A stretch of DNA of 20,054 nt. Source: Clostridia bacterium. GTDB lineage: Bacteria > Bacillota > Clostridia > Christensenellales > Borkfalkiaceae. The notes below the pieces were generated by a model. The model searched no databases and was not told the DNA's origin. It saw only the letters and a program-made list of their open reading frames with translations. Below, piece after piece: positions 13,237 to 19,419 of the stretch (positions are counted from its first letter, which is position 1; each line of letters opens with the position of its first letter). The position numbers and the translations under genes were made by a program. Where the stretch lies: the NCBI GenBank assembly GCA_021205485.1, contig JAJPXK010000094.1, forward strand, positions 1,043 through 21,096, given 5' to 3'.

Positions 13237-14388
13237 TCAGAGGGAAGGCGTGCTGTCTATCGCCTGTTTAAGGTCAAAAATAAGGTCGGCGGCGTCTTCT
13301 ATCCCCGCGGAAAGCCGCAAAACTCTGTCGGTTATGCCGTTTTTAATGCGTAAATCTTCGGGCACGTCGGCGTGCGTCTGCGTAAACGGGTAGGTAATAA
13401 GCGTCTCAACTCCGCCTAAACTCTCGGCAAAGCGGATAAGCTTAACCGACTTTAATATATGCAGGGCGAGGGCCCTGCTTTCAACCTCAAATGTAATCAT
13501 AGAGCCGAATCCCCTGGCCTGCCTTTTAGTAATTTCGTACCCCTTGCCGCCTTCAATGCCGCAGTAGTATACCTTAGTCACCTTGCTTTCGCTCTGCAGA
13601 TATTTTGCTATGGCGATGGCGTTCTGCTGAGATTTTTCCATCCTTACGGGCAAAGTTTTTATGCCCCGAAGCACCAGCCAGCTATCAAAGGGGGCCAACC
13701 CCGAGCCTACCGTCTTTATGATAAAGCGGAGCTTTTCAGAAAGTTCATTTGAATTAACAACCAAAAAGCCGGCCAGAGCGTCGTTATGGCCGCCTAAAAA
13801 CTTTGTTCCGCTGTGTACGACGACGTCCGCCCCGAGCGAAAGGGGGTTCTGGAAGTACGGTGAAAGAAAGGTATTGTCCACAATAAGGAGAATACCCTTT
13901 TGCCTTGTGATTTTTGCCAGGGCGGCGATATCTATTACGTTCATCATAGGGTTTGTAGGCGTTTCTATGTATACGGCCCTGGTATTTTTTGCGATTAACC
14001 CCGCAATATCCTGCGACGAACAGTCTGCACGGGTTACAGTAACCCCGTTTTTTGACGTAATGTTGTCAAACAGCCTCACCGTTCCGCCGTACAAGTCGCA
14101 GTCGCATATTATATTGTCGCCAGGGGAAAACAATTCCATCAAAGCGGCAATCGCCGCCATTCCGCTTGAAAACGCCAGGGCGTCAACGCCGCCTTCAAGG
14201 CAGGCTACCACCTTTTCAAGCTGTTCCCTTGTAGGGTTTTGCAGACGGGAGTAATCGTAGCCCGTACTTTTGCCCGCCTCGGGATGAGCGTACGTCGCCG
14301 TCTGGTAGATAGGCACGCTTACGGCGCCAGTATTGTCGCCGGCAAATCTTTGGCCGTCGCCGTGTATACATTTGGTTGAAAATTGCAT
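13237..14388 (-). CDS. Cys/Met transsulfuration PLP enzyme (cystathionine gamma-synthase/lyase type)
   Basis: This 383-residue member of the Cys/Met metabolism PLP family forms or breaks cystathionine, or sulfhydrylates O-acyl-homoserine. Visible features are the active-site Tyr46 and Arg48 in GYDYSRLQNPTR (contributed by the neighbouring subunit), the SSGMAAI phosphate loop, DLYGGT (98-103), ETPTNPMM (142-149), Asp171 in IVDNTF, Lys196 in HSGTKFLGGHND, and the C-terminal ESLGGVETLITYP and LSAGIED. Sequence alone does not separate gamma-synthase (MetB/MetI), gamma-lyase (MccB) and O-acetylhomoserine sulfhydrylase. Co-transcription with a MalY/PatB beta-lyase favours the synthase role. The start is ATG 14388, after AAAGGTG; an in-frame GTG at 14397 is part of that site. 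A divergent Rrf2 regulator is next door. Confidence 0.92.
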   Translation of the reverse strand: MQFSTKCIHGDGQRFAGDNTGAVSVPIYQTATYAHPEAGKSTGYDYSRLQNPTREQLEKVVACLEGGVDALAFSSGMAAIAALMELFSPGDNIICDCDLYGGTVRLFDNITSKNGVTVTRADCSSQDIAGLIAKNTRAVYIETPTNPMMNVIDIAALAKITRQKGILLIVDNTFLSPYFQNPLSLGADVVVHSGTKFLGGHNDALAGFLVVNSNELSEKLRFIIKTVGSGLAPFDSWLVLRGIKTLPVRMEKSQQNAIAIAKYLQSESKVTKVYYCGIEGGKGYEITKRQARGFGSMITFEVESRALALHILKSVKLIRFAESLGGVETLITYPFTQTHADVPEDLRIKNGITDRVLRLSAGIEDAADLIFDLKQAIDSTPSL

Positions 14389-14457
14389 TTTTATCACCTT
14401 TAAAGAGAAATTAAAGCTCCGCTGATTTATCGGTTGATTTTTTTAATTTACTGTGTT

Positions 14458-14530
14458 ATTATAGGTTTGGTAGGTTTTGACGGTAAAAAATTTCCGCCTT
14501 AAAGGCGCGTCCTGACAGGGCGGTTATAAT
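14458..14530. promoter_or_regulatory. Divergent promoter region of the metB-like operon and the rrf2 gene
   Basis: Each side has a perfect -10: TATAAT on the minus strand at 14463-14458 for the metB-like gene, and TATAAT at 14525-14530 for the rrf2 gene. Neither has a good -35 at 17 bp. Between them lie CGCCTT-A-AAGGCG (14495-14507) and the arms ACGGTA (from 14480) and TACCGT (14530-14535). Promoters without a -35, plus dyads in a shared region, suggest control by the Rrf2 protein itself, but I cannot define its operator. Confidence 0.5.
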
Positions 14531-14562
14531 ACCGTAACACCAATATTTTAACGAGGTCTTTT

Positions 14563-14994
14563 ATGAAAATTTCCACCCGCGGCAGGTACTCTTTAAGAAT
14601 GATGGCAGACCTTGCCGCACACTACAACGAAGGATATATCGCCCTCAAAGATATATCCGAAAGGCAGAATATTTCAAAAAAATATCTTGAGCAGATTATA
14701 CCATTTTTAAACCGAAGCGGCCTGTTGACCACAAACCGCGGCCATATGGGCGGCTATAAGCTTGCAAAATCCCCCGCGGAAATTACTGCAAAAGACGTTA
14801 TAGAAAGCGCCGAGGGCAGCCTTGCGCCTGTAAGCTGTATGGAAAACACCCCTAACGAATGCCCTAACTACACCTCTTGCCCTACTATTTCGTTATACCA
14901 GGGGCTTTACAAGGTTATAAACGACTATCTTTCGGGCATAACCTTGCAGGATATTATTTCAAGAGGCAACCCCGCCGACAACTATTGCATATAA
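14563..14994 (+). CDS. Rrf2-family transcriptional regulator with Fe-S-type cysteines
   Basis: A 143-residue winged-helix regulator. The Rrf2 N-terminus (MKISTRGRYSLRMMADLA) is followed by the recognition region ISKKYLEQIIPFLNRSGLL (38-56), the wing RGHMGGYKLAKSP (59-71) and the dimer helix. Three cysteines at 92, 100 and 106 (spacing C-x7-C-x5-C) fall where IscR carries its cluster ligands (C-x5-C-x5-C), so an Fe-S cluster is plausible. CymR, the Rrf2 repressor of cysteine metabolism in Bacillota, has no such triad as I recall. It is divergent from the two sulfur amino-acid genes, so it may be a CymR-like or IscR-like sulfur regulator. GAGGT precedes the ATG. Family certain; effector inferred. 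Confidence 0.93.
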   Translation: MKISTRGRYSLRMMADLAAHYNEGYIALKDISERQNISKKYLEQIIPFLNRSGLLTTNRGHMGGYKLAKSPAEITAKDVIESAEGSLAPVSCMENTPNECPNYTSCPTISLYQGLYKVINDYLSGITLQDIISRGNPADNYCI

Positions 14995-14995
14995 C

Positions 14996-15247
14996 CTACA
15001 AAAATCTTTGGTAAATGCTCTTTTGCAAATTAACAATCTGCCTTGCAAAATAAAGGAATTCCTCTCCTTCCGGAGTTATCTCTATCCCCTTGTTAGAACG
15101 GGTAAATATGCTGGCGTTGATCTCTTTTTCAAGTCTGCCTATCGCATCCGACAGGGCCGGCTGCGATACGTAAAGTTCTGCCGCCGCCTTGTTTATAGAT
15201 TTCGTTTCAGCTACTTTCACCGCGTAAATTATTTGCTGCAACGTCAT
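14996..15247 (-). CDS. LysR-type regulator, DNA-binding fragment only
   Basis: An 83-residue open frame equal to the N-terminal winged helix-turn-helix of a LysR-type regulator: LQQIIYAVKVAETKSINKAA, then LYVSQPALSDAIGRLEKEI (recognition helix), IFTRSNKGIEITPEGEEFL (wing), and the linker helix up to residue 83. LysR proteins are normally about 300 residues. The whole effector domain is absent, and the stop lies one base beyond the convergent rrf2 stop (14994). No good ribosome binding site precedes the ATG. It starts seven bases after the small Cys-rich gene, so it may be translated by coupling. It is most likely a truncated remnant; a dominant-negative or stand-alone DNA-binding protein cannot be excluded. 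Confidence 0.75.
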   Translation of the reverse strand: MTLQQIIYAVKVAETKSINKAAAELYVSQPALSDAIGRLEKEINASIFTRSNKGIEITPEGEEFLYFARQIVNLQKSIYQRFL

Positions 15248-15254
15248 TTTTATT

Positions 15255-15461
15255 TTACTTTAAATACCTTGCGTTATATTGCGCGTTAATTTCGGATATT
15301 TCCCGTTTGCCCTCTATATAGTCGGAGTACATTTCAAAGACGCTGCCGCCGCCTAAGGCGCAGGCAGAACAATTTTCGCATCCTCCGCACAAGTCTAACG
15401 ATCTGCGGATTATATCTTCCCGTTCTTCTTTTGTAGTATCCTTTATAAGTATGCTTTCCAT
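15255..15461 (-). CDS. Small four-cysteine protein (CxxCxxCxxC)
   Basis: A 68-residue protein I do not recognise by function. A charged helical N-terminus (KDTTKEEREDIIRRSLDL) leads into four regularly spaced cysteines, 25, 28, 31 and 34 (C-G-G-C, then E-N-C, S-A-C), followed by ALGGGSVFEMYSDYI and a Glu/Lys-rich helical tail. Regular CxxC repeats suggest metal or Fe-S binding, though four cysteines so close could also bind one zinc or act in redox. From memory, small clostridial proteins with the same TTKEER start and YxxYIxGKxEIxEI tail exist with fewer cysteines, so the frame is probably real. AAAGGG lies two bases from the ATG, and an exact consensus promoter lies at 15499-15527. Confidence 0.75.
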   Translation of the reverse strand: MESILIKDTTKEEREDIIRRSLDLCGGCENCSACALGGGSVFEMYSDYIEGKREISEINAQYNARYLK

Positions 15462-15498
15462 AACCCTTTAAAACCTATCATTTTAATAGATTTACTAT

Positions 15499-15527
15499 AT
15501 TATAATATGCCAGGCCCCCGTTGTCAA
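15499..15527 (-). promoter_or_regulatory. Consensus sigma-A promoter of the Cys-rich gene
   Basis: TTGACA (15527-15522), 17 bp and TATAAT (15504-15499) on the minus strand are an exact consensus, about 40 bp before the ATG. High constitutive transcription of the 68-residue protein, and perhaps of the LysR fragment, is expected. Confidence 0.85.
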
Positions 15528-15540
15528 TAATTTTGCAAAA

Positions 15541-15569
15541 TAAAAACTGCGAAAAATTATTTCCGCAGT
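15541..15569 (-). terminator. Terminator of the HAD hydrolase gene
   Basis: On the minus strand ACTGCGGAAA and TTTCGCAGT pair (15569-15546, one unpaired G) around a short AT loop and are followed by TTTTATTTTG. It lies about 25 bases after the stop codon. Confidence 0.8.
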
Positions 15570-15593
15570 CATTTTATTGCATAGTTTTATTTT

Positions 15594-16295
15594 TTATAAA
15601 TTTTTCAAGTAGTTTGCCATCTCTTCAAAGCTGCCGTTTAAGTACTTTGAAATATCCTCATTTTTTCTGTTTATAAGGCAGTCGGTTACAAGGTAAGTTT
15701 TTATACCCGCTTTTTCTGCCGCCATATCCTCGGTAACGTCGTTGCCTACCATAACGGCGTCTTCGGCTTTGGTTCCCGTGACCTCTAAAATTTCTTTATA
15801 GTACAGCGGGTTAGGTTTGCAGAAATGCGAATTTTCGTAAGAGGTGATATAATCAAAGTCGTCTTTGTCAAGGTTTGCCCATTTTATGCGGTTATAGTGC
15901 GCTATCATAGGAAAAACGGGATTGGTGGCGAGCACTATTTTGTAACCCTTCGCTTTGAGCGACTTTATAAGGCCGTCCGCCCCGTCAAAGGGGTGGCATG
16001 TATCCTTCGCCTTATTGAATTCGTTGATGTAAAACTCTTCAAAAAACTCAGTATGCGAACAGACGTCGCCGCCGAAAAATTCGGCGAACGTCTGCCAGAA
16101 AACGTCTTTATTTGTCTTGCTTCCGTCGTTAGCCGCCATGGCGTAAGTACCCTTTACAACGCCCTTTGCAAGTTTTTCGGGGTCGTAGCCCTTAGGGGCG
16201 AAGTACGCGCAAAGGTTGCCGAAATACTCCTTTGTAAATTTATCCTGATCCATATAATGAAGGGTGCCGTCCATATCGAACAAAACCGTTTTCAT
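15594..16295 (-). CDS. HAD-superfamily hydrolase
   Basis: A 233-residue Mg-dependent phosphatase-like protein of the haloacid dehalogenase superfamily. Motif I is FDMDGTL with nucleophile Asp7 and acid/base Asp9. Motif II is Thr124 in VLATNP, motif III Lys160 in CKPNP, and motif IV GNDVTEDM with Asp186 and Asp190. A helical cap lies between residues 15 and about 105. This C1-capped layout resembles phosphoglycolate phosphatase and related sugar or nucleotide phosphatases; the substrate cannot be told. I start at ATG 16295, five bases after AAAGGAG, rather than at an upstream in-frame ATG. It is monocistronic, with its own terminator; no clear promoter was found in the 204-bp gap upstream. Confidence 0.9.
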   Translation of the reverse strand: MKTVLFDMDGTLHYMDQDKFTKEYFGNLCAYFAPKGYDPEKLAKGVVKGTYAMAANDGSKTNKDVFWQTFAEFFGGDVCSHTEFFEEFYINEFNKAKDTCHPFDGADGLIKSLKAKGYKIVLATNPVFPMIAHYNRIKWANLDKDDFDYITSYENSHFCKPNPLYYKEILEVTGTKAEDAVMVGNDVTEDMAAEKAGIKTYLVTDCLINRKNEDISKYLNGSFEEMANYLKNL

Positions 16296-16344
16296 AATTA
16301 CTCCTTTTATCAAATCACCTTAATAAAACGCCTGCACACCTATT

Positions 16345-16394
16345 CGTCATTGCGAGCGGTCTCTGCCGCATGGCAATCTCGCGAGTACTCGCGA
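16345..16394 (+). repeat. Dispersed GTCATTGCGAG...CAATC repeat with terminal palindrome
   Basis: The element begins GTCATTGCGAGCGG, continues through CCGCATGGCAATC and ends in the 16-bp palindrome TCGCGAGTACTCGCGA (16379-16394). It parallels the element at 7891-7940: the palindrome differs at two positions that still pair. It sits in the 204-bp gap between the Fe-ADH and HAD genes. Confidence 0.65.
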
Positions 16395-16499
16395 ACAGCA
16401 GGTCAAACGGCGCATAAGTTGTTTAAAATAATATGTTTATTCACAAATAATCTACACCCGATTAATACAGTAAATCGCATTAGTTGCAGTATAGACTTG

Positions 16500-17669
16500 T
16501 CACCTGTAAGATTTTCTGTAAATTTCTATGCAATCCTCGCGGAAGAGTGGAACGGGGTCGTTTAAAAATACCCGCGACATGCTTGAAGCGGCGTTGTCGG
16601 CCATGGATGCGAAGTCGTCTTCCGTTATGCCGTAGTCAGACATTTTAAGGTTGTCTACCCCGCAGGCGGCCATAAGCTTTTCAAGCTCCGTCAGAAAGTC
16701 CTTAGGCTCCTCAACGTTTTGCCCGCCTAACGCTTTGGCGAGCCGAATAAATTTTTCGTCGCAGGCGTGAATATCTATAAAATGCCCGTAATACGCGGGG
16801 GCGAGCATTATAAGCCCCGCACCGTGAGCAAGTTTAGGCGACAATGCGCTCATCGCATGCTCCATTCCGTGCTTGGACATACAGCCCGAAAGGGTCATAA
16901 CCATGCCCGAAAGGGTATTGGCGAAGGTCATACCCTCCCTCGCCTCGATATCCGAGCCGTCTTTTACCGCCCTTTCGAGGTACCTGCCTATATACTCGGC
17001 CGAGGTGAGCGAGTACATTTCGCTCATCATATTGGCCTTGTTAGAAAGGTAACATTCCGTGGCGTGGAAAAGGGCGTCAAAGCCCTGATATGCCGTAAAT
17101 AACGGGGGTACGCCGAGGGTAAGTTCGGGGTCGGCCACAGACAAAACGGGGAACATACCGGGGTGTACAAAGCCTATCTTTTCCCCCGTTTCGGGATTGG
17201 TGATAACCGACGTGGCGTCGGCTTCAGACCCCGTGCCCGCGGTAGTGGTTACGGCGACTATCGGCAGAGGCTTGTTTTTTACAGGCAAACCCTTGCCAGT
17301 GCCCGCGGCGACGTAGTTCCACCAGCTTCCGCCGTTCGCGGCGACAACCGCTATGGCCTTGGAGGCGTCCATTACCGAGCCACCGCCTAAGGCGACGACA
17401 AAGTCACAGTTGTTATTCCTCGCGGCCTCGGCCCCGAGCGAGACGCTCTCCGTAGTCGGATTGGAGGGAATTTTGTCGAAAACAAAATAATCCTTGCCCG
17501 CCAATTTAAGTTCCTGTAAAAGGCTGTCCAACGAGCCGCTTTGTTTTGCCGACTTACCGCAGGAAATCGCCACCAAAGCCTTATCGCCAGGCAAATTCTG
17601 CAGATGGAGCTTTTTAAGCCCTCCGCGTTCGCCTATAATTCTTGTAGGAATGTAAAAATTGTACGCCAT
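16500..17669 (-). CDS. Iron-containing alcohol dehydrogenase
   Basis: A 389-residue group III (Fe-dependent) NAD(P)-linked alcohol dehydrogenase that interconverts primary alcohols and aldehydes or ketones in the cytoplasm. The dinucleotide-binding GGGSVMDASK is at 95-104 and TTAGTGSEAD at 142-151. Metal ligands are Asp198 and His202 (GFDALFHATECY), His267 (SKHGMEH) and His282 (AHGAG), matching the family D-H-H-H set. The butanol/lactaldehyde/1,3-propanediol dehydrogenase group fits, but the substrate is not determined. A GGTGAG site lies very close to the ATG. It is a single-gene unit with a promoter at 17702-17730; no strong terminator follows before the HAD gene. Confidence 0.94.
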   Translation of the reverse strand: MAYNFYIPTRIIGERGGLKKLHLQNLPGDKALVAISCGKSAKQSGSLDSLLQELKLAGKDYFVFDKIPSNPTTESVSLGAEAARNNNCDFVVALGGGSVMDASKAIAVVAANGGSWWNYVAAGTGKGLPVKNKPLPIVAVTTTAGTGSEADATSVITNPETGEKIGFVHPGMFPVLSVADPELTLGVPPLFTAYQGFDALFHATECYLSNKANMMSEMYSLTSAEYIGRYLERAVKDGSDIEAREGMTFANTLSGMVMTLSGCMSKHGMEHAMSALSPKLAHGAGLIMLAPAYYGHFIDIHACDEKFIRLAKALGGQNVEEPKDFLTELEKLMAACGVDNLKMSDYGITEDDFASMADNAASSMSRVFLNDPVPLFREDCIEIYRKSYR

Positions 17670-17701
17670 AACTCACCATAAAAATTAAACCGTATAGTCA
17701 A

Positions 17702-17730
17702 ATTATAACAGATTTTAAGCAGTTTGTAAA
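17702..17730 (-). promoter_or_regulatory. Promoter of the Fe-ADH gene
   Basis: TTTACA (17730-17725), 17 bp and TGTTATAAT (TATAAT at 17707-17702, extended -10) on the minus strand, about 32 bases before the ATG. Confidence 0.8.
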
Positions 17731-17739
17731 TTATATTAT

Positions 17740-17775
17740 AAAAAAAACCTTGCGTTAAAATGATGGACGCAAGGT
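17740..17775 (-). terminator. Terminator of the rpe-thiN-spoVM-dipeptidase operon
   Basis: ACCTTGCGT and ACGCAAGGT (17775-17747, perfect 9 bp, 11-base loop) on the minus strand are followed by seven T. It begins 11 bases after the dipeptidase stop codon and directly precedes the Fe-ADH promoter. Confidence 0.88.
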
Positions 17776-17785
17776 AAAAATTAAA

Positions 17786-18703
17786 TTAATTGTCAAAAAC
17801 CCGCATAAAGTTGCCGCAGGCGATCTTTTCGGCGAGCCTTCCGCCTAAATTGCAGTCTAAATAATTCAATAGATCGGGCATATTGCGGCACGTTTCAAGC
17901 CCTTCGGGGGCAGACATGCCGTCAAAATCGCTGCCGAAGGCGACGCAATCCTCGCCGCCGACGTTTACTATATGCTTTATATGCGCGAGAACGCCTTCAA
18001 AAATATCGTCAAAGCCTAAAAAATCGCGGCAGAAGTTTACGCCTGCCAACCCTCCGCTGTCGGCAATGGCCTTTATCTGCCCGTCGGTAAGGTTTCGGCA
18101 CACAGGGCAGACCTCGTAAGCGTTTGAATGGCTGGCTATTACGGGGTAAGAAGAAATTTCAAGAACGTCCTTCACCCCGCCGTCGGAAAGATGAGATACG
18201 TCGGCATATATGCCGCAACTATTCATAATTTCTACAGCTTCTTTGCCCTTAGAGGTAAGTCCCCTCTTCTCCCTTAAAGCAAAATCGGGAACGCCGTTTT
18301 TAAAAATCATATTAGGGCAGGCGAACGCGTTTTGCGTATTCCACACCAAAGACGCCATTTTTACCCCGCATTTTGCTATACGGTACACGCCGCGGGGGTC
18401 GCCCTGCAGAAAGCCGAGATTTTCCGCCGTGAGCATACAGGCGAGTTTGCCTTCCCCGGATATCCGCGAAATATCGCCTCTGCGCAAAACAGGCTCGGCA
18501 ATATCCTGTAACGAACGCATTTCCTGCCAGAAATAATCGGCATAGGCAAAAAACTGTTCCTCTGTTTTATTCTCTGTAAATATCGCAAAGCACTGCGTTT
18601 TACAGCCGGAATTTTTCAAGTCGTTTACGCTTTTTGTGAACCTGTCGGCGTCTTCGCCGTCGCGGCAGACCGTCAAAGTGTCGCAATGCAAGTCGCAATA
18701 CAT
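17786..18703 (-). CDS. Membrane dipeptidase-like zinc peptidase (M19)
   Basis: A 305-residue metallopeptidase of family M19 (renal dipeptidase type), an amidohydrolase-fold barrel that cleaves dipeptides, often including D-amino acids. Metal ligands are visible as His6 and Asp8 (DLHCDT), the bridging Glu94 (TAENLG), His171 (DVSHLSD), His192 (ASHSN) and the catalytic-site Asp259 (GSDFDG). No signal peptide is present, so it is cytoplasmic. AAGGGG precedes the ATG. It lies 21 bp downstream of spoVM, with no terminator, as the last gene of the rpe-thiN-spoVM run. A sporulation or peptidoglycan-recycling link is only an inference from position. Confidence 0.92.
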   Translation of the reverse strand: MYCDLHCDTLTVCRDGEDADRFTKSVNDLKNSGCKTQCFAIFTENKTEEQFFAYADYFWQEMRSLQDIAEPVLRRGDISRISGEGKLACMLTAENLGFLQGDPRGVYRIAKCGVKMASLVWNTQNAFACPNMIFKNGVPDFALREKRGLTSKGKEAVEIMNSCGIYADVSHLSDGGVKDVLEISSYPVIASHSNAYEVCPVCRNLTDGQIKAIADSGGLAGVNFCRDFLGFDDIFEGVLAHIKHIVNVGGEDCVAFGSDFDGMSAPEGLETCRNMPDLLNYLDCNLGGRLAEKIACGNFMRVFDN

Positions 18704-18724
18704 AAATTGACCCCTTACTATTGC

Positions 18725-18811
18725 TCAGTTACGGCCTTTTACCCTTTTAAAAAACAAAGCAGACAGCGCTATTCTTACAGGTTTAGGCGGCTTTACGCAG
18801 ATAATTACCAT
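18725..18811 (-). CDS. spoVM: SpoVM-like 28-residue sporulation peptide
   Basis: SpoVM is a tiny amphipathic peptide that marks the convex forespore membrane and recruits the SpoIVA coat ATPase in Bacillus. This 28-codon frame starts with an ATG sharing one base with the thiN stop codon (TAATG), preceded by AGGGGGAAG at proper spacing. The product begins MVIICVKPPKP and ends FFKRVKGRN. Aligned without gaps to the B. subtilis peptide as I remember it, it has Lys7, Pro9, Lys10 and Ala18 at the same positions and a basic hydrophilic end. Position is decisive: in Bacillus the order is rpe-thiN-spoVM-rpmB, as here up to the M19 gene. Confidence rests on length, motif and synteny together. Confidence 0.85.
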   Translation of the reverse strand: MVIICVKPPKPVRIALSALFFKRVKGRN

Positions 18812-19419
18812 TAAACTTCCCCCTTATTCACAAACACAAGCACGGCATCCCCCTCTTGTACGTCCAGGTAAGCATCGTCTTTTTCCACTATATTGGAAAT
18901 TCCTCTGCATTCGCCGTAATTCAACGCTTCGGGGTAGCTGTACTTCAGCCCTTCACTACCTATTATATGCGAGCTTCCGCCAAAAGGAAACACAGAAATC
19001 GTCTTGCCCTTTAAACCGGTAAAGCAAATTCTGCCGTCTGAAACAAAAACCTCGGCGTCTTCGTCAACCATTTTCGCCTTTACACCCTGCATATACGCGA
19101 AGTAAAGCAGTTGAAGGTTGCCTGTAAAATGGTCGGCGCGCCTGCCGAAGCCGCCGTAAATTGCTATATCGTCGGCGCCCGCCCCGATAAGCTTCCGCAG
19201 GGCGATCTCCCCGTCGGTAAAATCTTTTTCGGCGGGATAAACCTCTTCGGGGGCAGGCTCGGGAACAATGTCAAGGCTGTCGAAGTCGCCTATGTTTTTG
19301 TCTATGCGGGCCTTGTCTTTTGCCCACAGATAGGCCCCGTCGCAGCAGTACACCAACGCGTTTTCGCAGTCTATTTCGCCCGTATAGGGTTCGCCGTTTA
19401 AAAGCAAAACGCCCTTCAT
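18811..19419 (-). CDS. thiN: Thiamine pyrophosphokinase
   Basis: This 202-residue enzyme transfers pyrophosphate from ATP to thiamine, giving the cofactor thiamine diphosphate. Signatures are CCDGAYLWA (25-33), GDFDS (44-48), EKDFTDGEIAL (64-74), GGFGRRADHFTGNLQ (89-103) and, in the C-terminal beta domain, FPFGGSSHI and GLKYSY. The ATG overlaps the rpe stop by four bases (ATGA), indicating translational coupling, and its own stop overlaps the spoVM start. The catalytic domain is complete. Confidence 0.95.
   Translation of the reverse strand: MKGVLLLNGEPYTGEIDCENALVYCCDGAYLWAKDKARIDKNIGDFDSLDIVPEPAPEEVYPAEKDFTDGEIALRKLIGAGADDIAIYGGFGRRADHFTGNLQLLYFAYMQGVKAKMVDEDAEVFVSDGRICFTGLKGKTISVFPFGGSSHIIGSEGLKYSYPEALNYGECRGISNIVEKDDAYLDVQEGDAVLVFVNKGEV

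Noticed and set aside
15825..16565. 246-residue plus-strand open frame across the HAD gene and its upstream gap
   Set aside because: Antisense to the HAD motifs and extends through a dispersed repeat; no ribosome binding site.
18704..18811. rpmB after spoVM, as in Bacillus
   Set aside because: Only 21 bp separate spoVM from the M19 gene; no ribosomal protein frame fits.
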